Positions 7,654 to 16,346 of a DNA stretch of 64,000 bases are shown here, piece by piece; position 1 is the first letter of the stretch, and each line of letters starts with the position of its first letter. The notes under the pieces are model-generated. The model was not told where the DNA came from. It ran no database searches and saw only the letters and a program-made list of their open reading frames with translations. Position numbers and translations under genes: made by a program. The stretch comes from Acidobacteriota bacterium (GTDB lineage: Bacteria > Acidobacteriota > UBA4820), in the NCBI GenBank assembly GCA_029559035.1, contig JAKQCT010000061.1, forward strand, positions 30,162 to 94,161. The letters are read 5' to 3'.

Positions 7654-9357
7654 ATGCTTGAAAGGCTTTGTATCAGGAATTTCGCCCTTGTCAGCTCTCT
7701 GGAGCTCGAATTCCGGAAGGGGCTCGTCCTGCTGACGGGCGAGACCGGAGCGGGAAAGTCCCTCCTGATCGGAGCACTTTCATCCCTTCTCGGTTCCAGG
7801 ATGGACAGCGACCTTGTTGTGCTGAGGGACGAAGACGCGGTTATCGAGGGAACTTTCACCGGCCTGGACCCGTCGTTCTCCGGAGCTCTAGCCTCGATCG
7901 GTATTTCTGTATCCGATTCGGTAACTGTCCGGAGAAAGATCGAGAAGAAGGGAAGAAGCAGCGCTTTCATCAACGGATGCGCCGTTTCCGCCGGCCAGCT
8001 TAAAGAGTTCACTCCCCGGCTGCTTGAGATCAACGGACAGCACCAGAGCGTAAGGCTTCTGGACGAATCGTCCCACGCCGCGATCCTGGATTCAGTGGAT
8101 ACCGTCAGGCCAGCCGCGCAAAAGGTCCGCGAGCTGAGCGAAAAGACCTCGAAGCTGAACGACAGGTACCGTCTGGTCTTGGGAAAGACCGGAGAGATCG
8201 AGCGGCGCACAGGAACGCTCAGGGAAGAGATCGACGAGATCTCGAGGGTGGCACCCGCAGAGAACGAGGACGAGGAGCTCGGCGGAAAGAGAAAGGTCAT
8301 GCAGAACCTTTCCACCGTAATGGAGAACCTGTCTTCCATAAAGGCTCTCCTTGGCGGAGAAGAGACCTCCGTCCTGTCGCTTCTGAAAGAGGCTTCGAAA
8401 AAAGCCGGGGAACTGTCGGAATACAGGCCGAAGTGGTCAGCCCTCGCGAGGGAGCTGGAAGCAACAAGAAGCCCGCTCGCCGAGATCAGGGACGAGGCGG
8501 AAAGAGAAGCCTCCGACATGAGCTTCGAACCTGGGGAGCTGGAGAGAATCGAGGAACGGCTCTACCGGCTCGAAAAGCTGAAGCGCAAGTACGGCCCCCT
8601 TCTCAGAGACGTTATATCGAGGCTCGAAAGCGCCCGCGCCGAGATGGAGGAACTGAGCTCCCTGCCTCTCGACCGCGAGGCCGTCCGAAAAGAGCTGGAC
8701 GAGTCTTTCAGGGAATATCTCGAAGCCGCGGCGGACCTCAGCCAAAAGAGGAGGGAATCCGCACCGCTCCTCGGGGGAAGGATCGAGTCGGCCCTCAGGC
8801 CCCTCGCTCTCGAAAAGGCGAGGTTCCAGGTCGGATTCAGCGAAAGGAAGGTAGCAGAGCCCTCCGACGTTTCGGAAAAAGGGTTGGAGGAGGCATACTT
8901 CCTTTTTTCCGCCAATGAGGGGGAAGCGCTCAAACCGCTTTCGAAAATTGCTTCGGGCGGGGAAATGTCCAGGACCGTACTGGCGATCCTCACTTCAGCG
9001 GGAGCGGGAGGAGGCCCGGACACGGTCGTCTTCGACGAAATAGATTCCGGGATAGGCGGAAGGCCAGCCGAAAAAGTGGGAAGGTACCTCTCCCGGCTCG
9101 CCCGAGGAAAACAGATCATCTGCGTCACCCACCTCGCCCAGATAGCCGCCTTCGCCGACCAGCACATGGTTGTAGAAAAACTCACCGCATGCGGAAGGAC
9201 GAATGTAGCCGCGCGCGTGCTTCAGGGAAGAGACGCACGGGAGGAAGAACTTGCGCGAATGATCGCAGGCGAGAAGGTCACCGAAACCGCCAAGGCCCAC
9301 GCCCGGGAGCTTCTGAAAGCCTCCGGGGAAAAAGTACCCCCGCTTTTCCGCCCCTAG
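7654..9357 (+). CDS. recN: DNA repair protein RecN
   Basis: RecN is an SMC-like ATPase that acts early at DNA double-strand breaks. The N-terminal ATPase half carries Walker A GETGAGKSLLIG near residue 28. A coiled-coil middle spans about 150-370. The C-terminal half has the ABC signature ASGGEMSRTVLAI near 430, Walker B TVVFDEIDSGIGG near 455, and the switch CVTHLAQIAAFAD near 490. The 567-residue length is typical. The start at 7654 lies three bases after the tolB stop, so tolB and recN are probably co-transcribed. No oddity was seen. Confidence 0.95.
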   Translation: MLERLCIRNFALVSSLELEFRKGLVLLTGETGAGKSLLIGALSSLLGSRMDSDLVVLRDEDAVIEGTFTGLDPSFSGALASIGISVSDSVTVRRKIEKKGRSSAFINGCAVSAGQLKEFTPRLLEINGQHQSVRLLDESSHAAILDSVDTVRPAAQKVRELSEKTSKLNDRYRLVLGKTGEIERRTGTLREEIDEISRVAPAENEDEELGGKRKVMQNLSTVMENLSSIKALLGGEETSVLSLLKEASKKAGELSEYRPKWSALARELEATRSPLAEIRDEAEREASDMSFEPGELERIEERLYRLEKLKRKYGPLLRDVISRLESARAEMEELSSLPLDREAVRKELDESFREYLEAAADLSQKRRESAPLLGGRIESALRPLALEKARFQVGFSERKVAEPSDVSEKGLEEAYFLFSANEGEALKPLSKIASGGEMSRTVLAILTSAGAGGGPDTVVFDEIDSGIGGRPAEKVGRYLSRLARGKQIICVTHLAQIAAFADQHMVVEKLTACGRTNVAARVLQGRDAREEELARMIAGEKVTETAKAHARELLKASGEKVPPLFRP

Positions 9358-9459
9358 GACTCTGCGGACCCATTCCCATCTTCGAAGGAGCACTCGCCAC
9401 GGATGAAGTATTTAGCCTGCATTTGCATCATTCGTCTCAAGGCCGCTTGAGCCTCATCT

Positions 9460-9550
9460 CCAAATGCACGGCATATCCCGTTATCCCCCTTCGGTCGCGG
9501 GTTCGAATTTCGATGCATTGGAGCGGGCGACGGGTCTCGAACCCGCGACC
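9460..9550. repeat. 14-bp inverted repeat matching the tRNA-Gly T-arm, in a foldable spacer
   Basis: GGTCGCGGGTTCGA at 9493-9506 is repeated in inverse as TCGAACCCGCGACC at 9537-9550, which is the T-arm of the neighbouring tRNA gene. The left copy also sits in a possible 62-base fold closed by CCAAATGCA (9460-9468) against TGCATTGG (9514-9521). It looks like a decayed tRNA 3' fragment or scar. The rest of 9358-9459 shows no gene. Confidence 0.5.
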
Positions 9551-9594
9551 TCAAGCTTGGGAAGCTCGCGCTCTACCGACTGAGCTACGCCCGC
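9519..9594 (-). tRNA. tRNA-Gly (anticodon CCC)
   Basis: On the minus strand the cloverleaf is complete. Acceptor GCGGGCG pairs with CGCCCGC, the D-arm is GCTC/GAGC, and the anticodon stem CGAGC/GCTTG encloses the loop TTCCCAA, giving anticodon CCC for GGG codons. The T-arm is GCGGG-TTCGAGA-CCCGT. The discriminator base is T, followed by an encoded CCA. Length is 76 bases with CCA. Confidence 0.95.
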
Positions 9595-9655
9595 TCTGAG
9601 AGAAATTCTAAGGGAGAAGCACTCAAAAATCAAGTTTCCTCCGAAACCTCCCGAG

Positions 9656-9687
9656 AATAAAAAAAGGGGCCGGTTTCCCGGCCCCTT
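9656..9687 (-). terminator. Rho-independent terminator for the giant subtilase gene
   Basis: AAGGGGCCGG and CCGGCCCCTT form a 10-bp stem around a short loop at 9664-9687. On the minus strand a run of seven T follows. It lies 20 bases past the stop codon. Confidence 0.85.
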
Positions 9688-9707
9688 GAGAGTAGATTTG
9701 AAAGATC

Positions 9708-12700
9708 CTAGTTGCAGGTGTTCGTGAGTTCGATCGATCTCGGCGTTGCTACACCCAGAACCCTGGCATCTCCGGCAGGTCCGACGCAGAGGTCGGGATC
9801 CGTGCCGTTGTAGCCCTGGATCAGGTAGTAGTAGCAGCGTCCGGTTTCAGCCTGAGGATCGTCAAGCTGGATGTCAACAGCGTTGATGTCTCCGAAAGCA
9901 GCCGTGCACGCGAAATCGGTTCCGGTGGTGATCAGGGCCGCCAGGTTTGCCTGCAGGCCGCGGACAACTCTGTAATAAGCCGCGTCTGTATCAACCCAGT
10001 TGAACCCGATCTTGCCGTTCACCGTCTCGATCACTTCCTGAGTCGGGGCCGTGCAGCCGCAGGAGGTTATCGTGACGACGTGAGGAGCCGATGTCCCGCC
10101 GCAGCCGTTGGCGTCGGTCACGAACACAGTGTAGGAACCGGAAGCCGTAGCCTGATAGGTGGAAAGGCCCGTTCCTACCGGCGACCCGTCAAGGTACCAC
10201 TGGTAGGTCGCCATTCCCGCCGTCGCCGTCAGGTCGACGTATTCCGCGGGGCAGGTGTTGGCGTTCGCTCCGCTGATCGAAGGCGTCGGAAGGGCGTTGA
10301 CAGTGGCGTTCGTCGTTCCCGCAGCCGAGGTGCAGCCGCTCACCGTGACCGTGACCGAGTAGAGGCCGGTCGCCGCGGTCGTCGCGCTCGCGATGCTCGG
10401 GTCTTCGAGCGACGAGGTGAAGCCGTTCGGGCCGGTCCAGGAGTAGGTCGCGCCGCTCACCGTGTCGGTGTAGAGGTTCAGAGTGCTTCCCGCGCAGATC
10501 GGGCCGTTGTTCGTCGCCGTGGGTGTAGCGGGGATCGCCGTCCAGGTTCCGGTGGAGGCTGTGCCGTCGGTTATGTCGACGCACGCGCCCGAATCGGTGA
10601 CCTTGCAATTGTAGGTGTAGGAGCCGGAAGCCTTGTTAGCGGTGTAGGTGTTGCTGTTGCCGCCAACATTGGAACCGTTCTCAGTCCACTGGTAGGTGTA
10701 GGGTGCGGTTCCGCCCGTGGGCGTCGCGGTGAAGACGATGTCCTGTCCGCCGCAGACCGTGGTGGTGCCGTTCGGGGTCACGTCAACGGTCATCGTGCAG
10801 GAAGCGCCCGAAACGACCGTGCCGGCCGAGAGGTTTGAAGGGCAGGCGCCCGCATCGTAGGAAACCGTGTAGGTTCCGGCCACGTTTGCGACATAGGTGT
10901 AGGAATTGGCGCCGCCGATCGGGCCGCCGCCCCTGTACCACTGGTAATTGGTCATGCCCGCTTCCGTCGTGAGTGTGTCGCCGGTCGTGCAGGTCCCCGA
11001 GCAGGTGATGGTCGGGATGACCGACTGGGCCTGATCCGAGAAGGACGTCGCGCCTGAATCGGCATTACCCGATCCGTTGACCGCCCTTATTACATAGTTG
11101 TGGCTGAGGGAATCGCCCGGATTGTAAAGCGCTCCCGTAGTGTAGCCGATCACGACCACGGAGGAGTCCCTGACCAGGTCGTACCTTGTCGCGCCCCAAG
11201 AACCATCGTAGTAGATCCTGATGCCGTCCTGGGAGCAGGCCGATTCGTCGATTATCGAGAGGAGGGTCGGCGCTTCAGGGCCAAGACAGACGCCGGTGCA
11301 GGAAGTGGCGAGGTTCTGGTAGTTGTAGTAGGCGAGGATGAAGTTGTCCACGTAGTCGTAAGTTGCGGTGTTTCCCGCCGAACCGTTGTTTGTGCACAGG
11401 AAACGGAGAGCGAAATTGGGGTTGTTGTACATCTGGTTGGCCGTCGCCATGCTTCCGGTGTCGCCGTAGATCGCGAACCAGATGGAGTCGGTCATGTAGT
11501 ACCAGGTGGTGTTGGCTTCGTTGTTCCACGGGCCTGCAAGGTTGCCCCAGGTCGTTCCTCCGTCCAGCGTGTAATCGAAGCTGAACAGGCCGTCGGTGTC
11601 ACCTCCGAGCCTGACTTCCCAGAAGTAGTTGATGTCGTGATTGACCAGGATGGGCGAGGCCGTGCTCCAGGCGTGCCTGGCGTAGTTGGTGGTGTTCCTC
11701 TGGACCGTGATGCGGCAGGAGTATCCGTCGCCGTCGGAATCGTCAGCGTTGCTTATCGCGGCGCCTTTCTGCGTCCAGGCCGTCGTGAATCCGACCCTTC
11801 CGCCCGCGCCGGCCGTGGTCAGGGCCGTGGTGAAATGCTCTTCCATCGTGGCTTCCCAGGTCGACGAGGCGTTGACGTTGTTGGTGGGCGTGCCGGTCCT
11901 GATGCTGAAGATCCTGTCCTGGATGATGTTGATCGTGGGGTTGTAGGCGGGAGTGTTCGTGGTCGTGACGGTCAGAACGAAGGGGAGGCTCTGTCCGGGC
12001 GAGACCGAGGTGCCGACCGCGATCTGGAACCCGTCCGTCCCCGGGCCGTAAGCGTATCCCGTTCCGTAAGGGATGTTGCCGTAATCGGCCGTGTCCTTGC
12101 AGATCGTCACTCCTGCGGGGCATGACGGGCAGCTCAGCGTCGCCTGCACGCCGTAAGCCGGCTCGTTCCCGTTGTTGCTGATGTAGAAAGTAAGCGTGCC
12201 CGATTCACCGGCGTCTATCGACCAGCCGGCTTCGCTGTTGTCCCACTGGGTGGGGTCGCCCTGGAAATCGTTGCACTGCGAGTCGACAAAATCCCAGTTG
12301 TAGTTGGTGACGGTGAGGACAGGAGCTCCCGCGCAAGTCTGGGTGTCGTTGACCCTGGTTGCAGAACCGATCCACACGTCGTCTATCGCGTGGGTCATGC
12401 CCGTTTCGGCATCTCCGCGGAACCCGACCCTCAAGTTGGACATGCCTGCGTAATCGCTGAGGTCAACGGCGCAGTAAAGCCAGGCGCCCGTTCCGGCCGA
12501 AGCATTCAGCTGATCGAAGGTCTGAAGGGGCGTGTAGGTCGTGCCGCCGTCCGTGGATATCTCGACGGTGAGGAAGGCCGATGCGCCGCCCACCGTGTAG
12601 GCGGTCTGGCTGAAGTAGAAAGTCGTCATGCCGCCCGTATAACCGGCAAGGCTGAAAACAGGCGAAGCGAGTCTCGCCGAGGAGGTGGCGGAGAGGGTCT

Positions 12701-15700
12701 GGTTGAATTCGGCCAGTCCGGCTCCGCTGTGGGGGGTAAGGGTCAACGGGGAACCGAAAAGGATCGTGCTCCTGGCCCATGTGCCCGTGCCGCTCAGCGA
12801 AGTCCTAACCCAGTTGGTGGGAGGGAACGTGGTCAGGTCGAAGCTTTCGGTGACCAGCGCAGTCCCGGCCTGCCAGTTGGCGTCGGCGTACCTCGTGAAA
12901 GTAAGCGGGGTCGCCGCGGCGTTGTATGTCCAGGTCCCGTCGATGGAACGGATGTTCTGTACCTTGAAATAGACCTGCACCGGGCCGGTCCCCGCGCCCG
13001 TGTAGCGCACCTGGAACGGTTCCGTGGCTCTGCCGGGAACGCCGGGCTGAAGGGCGCCGTAGAGAGCCGTCCCGTTGACTATCGTGACGTCCGGGTTCGG
13101 ATGAGCCGGGTCAACGACTAGGTCGGCGTAGAAAGGCATGTTGAGCTGGTAGGTCTCGTTGTTCTGGAGCCAGACGTTGACGATGACGGTTTCGTTCGTG
13201 TCGATGAACTCGTCGCCGTCGCATCCGCCCTTGATCTTGTCCACGGAGGAGATCACGATCGTGGGCGAGCAGTCGAGGGTGGAGTGGGCGCTTGAATAGC
13301 TTCCCGCGTCTCCGCCGGTGAAGGTGATCCAGATCTCGTCGCCGTCAGCGGCGCCGAGCTGGGTGGTCGTCACGCCGGCGACAGTGTAATTGGGCCCGCT
13401 GCCCGAAATGGTCGCGGGAAGGGGGTCGCCCGAGTCCGAATGGTAAACGGCGTTTGTCGGGGTTCCGGTCGTGTCGCTTATCGTGGCGTAGACGGTGTCT
13501 CCGCAAACGTAGCGGCCCTTGTCCATGGTGGCGGTCGGACCCTGGCCCTGCTCGGCCAGGTCGCCCGAAACCACGATGGCGTAGTTCTGGCCGCCGGGGG
13601 CGTTGACGCCGAGAACCCGGACGGTAAGGGTCTGGCCGGCCGAGAAGGCGGTGGTGGGAAGGAAAATGCCTTCGGTGTTGTTGGTGGCGTCCGCGGTCCC
13701 GCCGGTGGTGCTCCAGCCGCCCGTCGTGAAGACGTTGCCCCGGTAGATGCTGCCGCCGTTGATGTCGGCTTCGAGGTTGACGTTCTCGACGAGGTTGTTG
13801 CCGGCCGCGTCGTAGTAAACCATCATTATCCTGATGGGGAGGGAGTTGCTCCCGATGGTGTAGGTGAAGGTGTCCGTTCCCCCGTCAGTCACGGTGTCGT
13901 CGTGCGCCCAGAGGTATGGGGCGCTCGCGCCGATCTTCAGGACCGCGGGAAGGTTCGCCCTTCCGTATCCCTGGTCGTTCGAGTAGCGGCGCGCCACCGA
14001 GAACGAGGTCGTGGGATACGAGGTGGTGTCCAGGTTTTCGCCTGAGGCGAGAATGACCGCCTTTACCAGCGCGCCTGTGGGGGTGAAGGCGTTGGCGGGG
14101 GTCGCCGTGCCGGTGGGGTAATAACCGGCCATGAAGTAGTCCCTCACGAGGGCGGCGAGGCCAGCGACCTGAGGCGCGGCGAAGGATGTCCCGCCGTAGT
14201 AGCTCGTTTGATTCCAATCCCAGTAAATTGTCCTGGTGGCGTCGGCCTGGCACATCGCTACCGGGTTTTCACCGGCCATGTTCTCTCCGCCTACTGAAGC
14301 GGCCGTGGCCATGTACCCGCAGATGTCAGGCTTGACCCTGAGCGATGTCAGGACTGGCCCCGTCGAGGAGCCGAGGTCGTTCGTCCCGCCGCAGGTCGTG
14401 GTGCCGTCCCAGGAACAGTCCATGAAGAGCCTGGTGGGGGAAGAGACGCCCACGCCGCCGACGGTTATGCAGTTCTTTGCGGTGGAGGGAGAACCTATGG
14501 ATCCCGCTCCCTGGGTTCCGTCGTTTCCCACCGAAAAGGTGACGACCATGTTGGGGTTGCTGAAGAGGGTGCTGTCTATCGCGCTCGAGTCGGCGCTGTA
14601 GTCCGCGGTAGAAGTTCCCCACGAGTTGTTCTGGATGTAAGAGCCGACGCCGATCGCGTTGGTGATCGAACCGGACATGCTGGTGATGTTAAGCCCTCCG
14701 GTCGATGTCCCGATATCCTGGAAGTAGATCTTCGCGTCCCTCGCGATGCCGTTGTCGTAGTAAGTGTTGGGGGTATGAGTAGTATCGATCGGGGCGGTCA
14801 TGTTGGAGATGGAGCCCGCTGCGTGCTGGGAGGTCCAGGTTCCGTGGCCGCCGCTGTAAGTGATCTCGTTGCAGGTGTCTCCTCCCGCGTTGTAATAACC
14901 GCGGACTTTTCTATGGGTGGCGCTTGGAGCGGGAGCGTTGCCCGATGAGAACTCGGCGAAATGCTCCATCTTGGTGTCTAGGCCGGTGTCCATCATGGAG
15001 ATGATCTGCGCTGACCCCGAAGCGTTCCCGTCGATGCCGGCGTTCCAGAGTTTCCAGCCGGTCGCCGTCGAGGTGGTGAAGGTGCCGTTGTTCTGGAGGA
15101 CCATGGGGATCGTCGCCGGGCTGGAGCTGGAGGCGAGGAGCCTGGGATAGGCGAACTCGCTGATCCACTTGATGCCCGGGATCTTGGCGATCTCGACTAT
15201 GCCCTTGGGATCCATGTAGAACCTGATGAAGTTGTTGTACTCGTCGACGTGGATGTCGGATTCTTCCACGAAGATGCCTCTGGACGAGAGGGCCGCCAGC
15301 ACTTCTTCGACGTCCGCTCCGTCGTGGAGGGAAACTTCGAAGCGCCAGGTCGCTTCAGGAAGGATCTCCGCCGGAACGGGAATGGTCCCGATCCCGGGGT
15401 TGATCTTGTAGAGAGGCTGATAGTCCCCGCAATAGGTCACGAAGGGAAGGTTCCTCACTTCGCCCACCCTGTCGGACGGGATCGCGGCGATGTAGGTGTT
15501 CACCGGCAGGTATTCGCCGAGGACGGCTCCCGCTTGGGTGAGCTGATCGATCTGGTCCTGTGTCCTGCGGTCTCCCTCGATCTTGACGAGGTAGTATCCC
15601 TGTCCCCAGGTAAGCTGCTCGCCTTCGTTGATGAGCAGTTCCTTGGGAGCCTTTGCCAGATCGTTCTTTTCGTTTCGGATGTCGAGTACGACGACCCCGT

Positions 15701-15986
15701 TGACGCTGATCTGGGTTTCGGCCATTTCCTCGACCCGCGGAGTGGTCAAACGGCTGTCGCTGATCTTCTCCGCGTAAGGCCACCAGGTCTGTTCCGGGTC
15801 TCTCGGCAGCCTGATCTCGGTTCCGCCCAACAAAAGCTTGGTCGGGGTTTGATCATCGGCGGCAGTGTCGTCCGCGACCTGCGCCTTCAGGCTCGCTGAA
15901 GCTTCGTCCGAATCCGCCGCGAAAAGCGGGAAACAGAGAAGAAGCGCGAGGATTACGATACTGAACTTAATCCATCTTACCCTCAT
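9708..15986 (-). CDS. Giant secreted subtilisin-like (S8) protease with Ig/PKD-like repeats
   Basis: A 2,092-residue exported protein. A signal peptide (FSIVILALLLCFPLFAA) and a long pro-region of ~270 residues precede the S8 domain. The triad is visible: Asp in SMMDTGLD near residue 333, His in GGHGTWTSQHAAG near 379, and Ser in GGTSFAAPQVAG near 599. Beta-rich domains follow, with many Thr/Gly/Asn and paired cysteines. Near the C-terminus are two or three Ig/PKD-like repeats with the shared motif YQWxxxGxxVG (YQWYRGGGPIGG, YQWTENGSNVGG, YQWYLDGSPVG), ending in a fibronectin-like unit. The start is ATG 15986, five bases after AGGAGG; GTG 15992 would overlap that site. A strong promoter lies 108 bases upstream of the likely transcript start. 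It probably degrades extracellular protein. Confidence 0.88.
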   Translation of the reverse strand: MRVRWIKFSIVILALLLCFPLFAADSDEASASLKAQVADDTAADDQTPTKLLLGGTEIRLPRDPEQTWWPYAEKISDSRLTTPRVEEMAETQISVNGVVVLDIRNEKNDLAKAPKELLINEGEQLTWGQGYYLVKIEGDRRTQDQIDQLTQAGAVLGEYLPVNTYIAAIPSDRVGEVRNLPFVTYCGDYQPLYKINPGIGTIPVPAEILPEATWRFEVSLHDGADVEEVLAALSSRGIFVEESDIHVDEYNNFIRFYMDPKGIVEIAKIPGIKWISEFAYPRLLASSSSPATIPMVLQNNGTFTTSTATGWKLWNAGIDGNASGSAQIISMMDTGLDTKMEHFAEFSSGNAPAPSATHRKVRGYYNAGGDTCNEITYSGGHGTWTSQHAAGSISNMTAPIDTTHTPNTYYDNGIARDAKIYFQDIGTSTGGLNITSMSGSITNAIGVGSYIQNNSWGTSTADYSADSSAIDSTLFSNPNMVVTFSVGNDGTQGAGSIGSPSTAKNCITVGGVGVSSPTRLFMDCSWDGTTTCGGTNDLGSSTGPVLTSLRVKPDICGYMATAASVGGENMAGENPVAMCQADATRTIYWDWNQTSYYGGTSFAAPQVAGLAALVRDYFMAGYYPTGTATPANAFTPTGALVKAVILASGENLDTTSYPTTSFSVARRYSNDQGYGRANLPAVLKIGASAPYLWAHDDTVTDGGTDTFTYTIGSNSLPIRIMMVYYDAAGNNLVENVNLEADINGGSIYRGNVFTTGGWSTTGGTADATNNTEGIFLPTTAFSAGQTLTVRVLGVNAPGGQNYAIVVSGDLAEQGQGPTATMDKGRYVCGDTVYATISDTTGTPTNAVYHSDSGDPLPATISGSGPNYTVAGVTTTQLGAADGDEIWITFTGGDAGSYSSAHSTLDCSPTIVISSVDKIKGGCDGDEFIDTNETVIVNVWLQNNETYQLNMPFYADLVVDPAHPNPDVTIVNGTALYGALQPGVPGRATEPFQVRYTGAGTGPVQVYFKVQNIRSIDGTWTYNAAATPLTFTRYADANWQAGTALVTESFDLTTFPPTNWVRTSLSGTGTWARSTILFGSPLTLTPHSGAGLAEFNQTLSATSSARLASPVFSLAGYTGGMTTFYFSQTAYTVGGASAFLTVEISTDGGTTYTPLQTFDQLNASAGTGAWLYCAVDLSDYAGMSNLRVGFRGDAETGMTHAIDDVWIGSATRVNDTQTCAGAPVLTVTNYNWDFVDSQCNDFQGDPTQWDNSEAGWSIDAGESGTLTFYISNNGNEPAYGVQATLSCPSCPAGVTICKDTADYGNIPYGTGYAYGPGTDGFQIAVGTSVSPGQSLPFVLTVTTTNTPAYNPTINIIQDRIFSIRTGTPTNNVNASSTWEATMEEHFTTALTTAGAGGRVGFTTAWTQKGAAISNADDSDGDGYSCRITVQRNTTNYARHAWSTASPILVNHDINYFWEVRLGGDTDGLFSFDYTLDGGTTWGNLAGPWNNEANTTWYYMTDSIWFAIYGDTGSMATANQMYNNPNFALRFLCTNNGSAGNTATYDYVDNFILAYYNYQNLATSCTGVCLGPEAPTLLSIIDESACSQDGIRIYYDGSWGATRYDLVRDSSVVVIGYTTGALYNPGDSLSHNYVIRAVNGSGNADSGATSFSDQAQSVIPTITCSGTCTTGDTLTTEAGMTNYQWYRGGGPIGGANSYTYVANVAGTYTVSYDAGACPSNLSAGTVVSGASCTMTVDVTPNGTTTVCGGQDIVFTATPTGGTAPYTYQWTENGSNVGGNSNTYTANKASGSYTYNCKVTDSGACVDITDGTASTGTWTAIPATPTATNNGPICAGSTLNLYTDTVSGATYSWTGPNGFTSSLEDPSIASATTAATGLYSVTVTVSGCTSAAGTTNATVNALPTPSISGANANTCPAEYVDLTATAGMATYQWYLDGSPVGTGLSTYQATASGSYTVFVTDANGCGGTSAPHVVTITSCGCTAPTQEVIETVNGKIGFNWVDTDAAYYRVVRGLQANLAALITTGTDFACTAAFGDINAVDIQLDDPQAETGRCYYYLIQGYNGTDPDLCVGPAGDARVLGVATPRSIELTNTCN

Positions 15987-16100
15987 GAGCACCTCCTTGA
16001 AAGATTTATTTTATTTTTCAAAAGGGACTAACCTCCCTTAAATAACAAAAAAATCATCCCGGATAAAACCAAATCCCGTCCGGGCTCGTCTGCCTGAAAT

Positions 16101-16129
16101 ATAGTATTATAATTGCCGGGCCTTGTCAA
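16101..16129 (-). promoter_or_regulatory. Near-consensus sigma-70 promoter of the giant protease
   Basis: Minus strand: a perfect TTGACA (16129-16124), a 17-base spacer and TACTAT (16106-16101). Transcription would start near 16094, giving a leader of ~108 bases with a CCCGGA/TCCGGG inverted pair at about 16058-16084 that could fold. The rest of 15987-16346 has no gene. Confidence 0.8.
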
Positions 16130-16290
16130 CACCTTTGGCGCTTCTAACATCTCATTATTTATCAACCAGTTAGCTTCGACCGCCATATCCCTGTTTCACG
16201 AAAACGGCAACAAAGCGGGGAAACGGCGTTTTTTCTTTTGCATTCCTGACAGTAACCCGCCTCTTCTCGGGATGGTTCTGCGGCTCATTG

Positions 16291-16313
16291 GAAAATCGCG
16301 GGGCCGTTCCGCG
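16291..16313 (-). terminator. Weak terminator-like hairpin after the TMTC-like operon
   Basis: Minus strand CGCGG and CCGCG pair over a seven-base loop and are followed by ATTTTC, 34 bases past the stop at 16347. The stem is short and the T run poor, so this is tentative. Confidence 0.35.
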
Positions 16314-16346
16314 TCGGTGCTTATGGGAGTAATTCCGTTCTTTCCG

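Noticed and set aside
9189..9599. A plus-strand frame over the end of recN and the tRNA gene
   Set aside because: Its C-terminal sequence is the translation of the tRNA-Gly gene region, a common false call.
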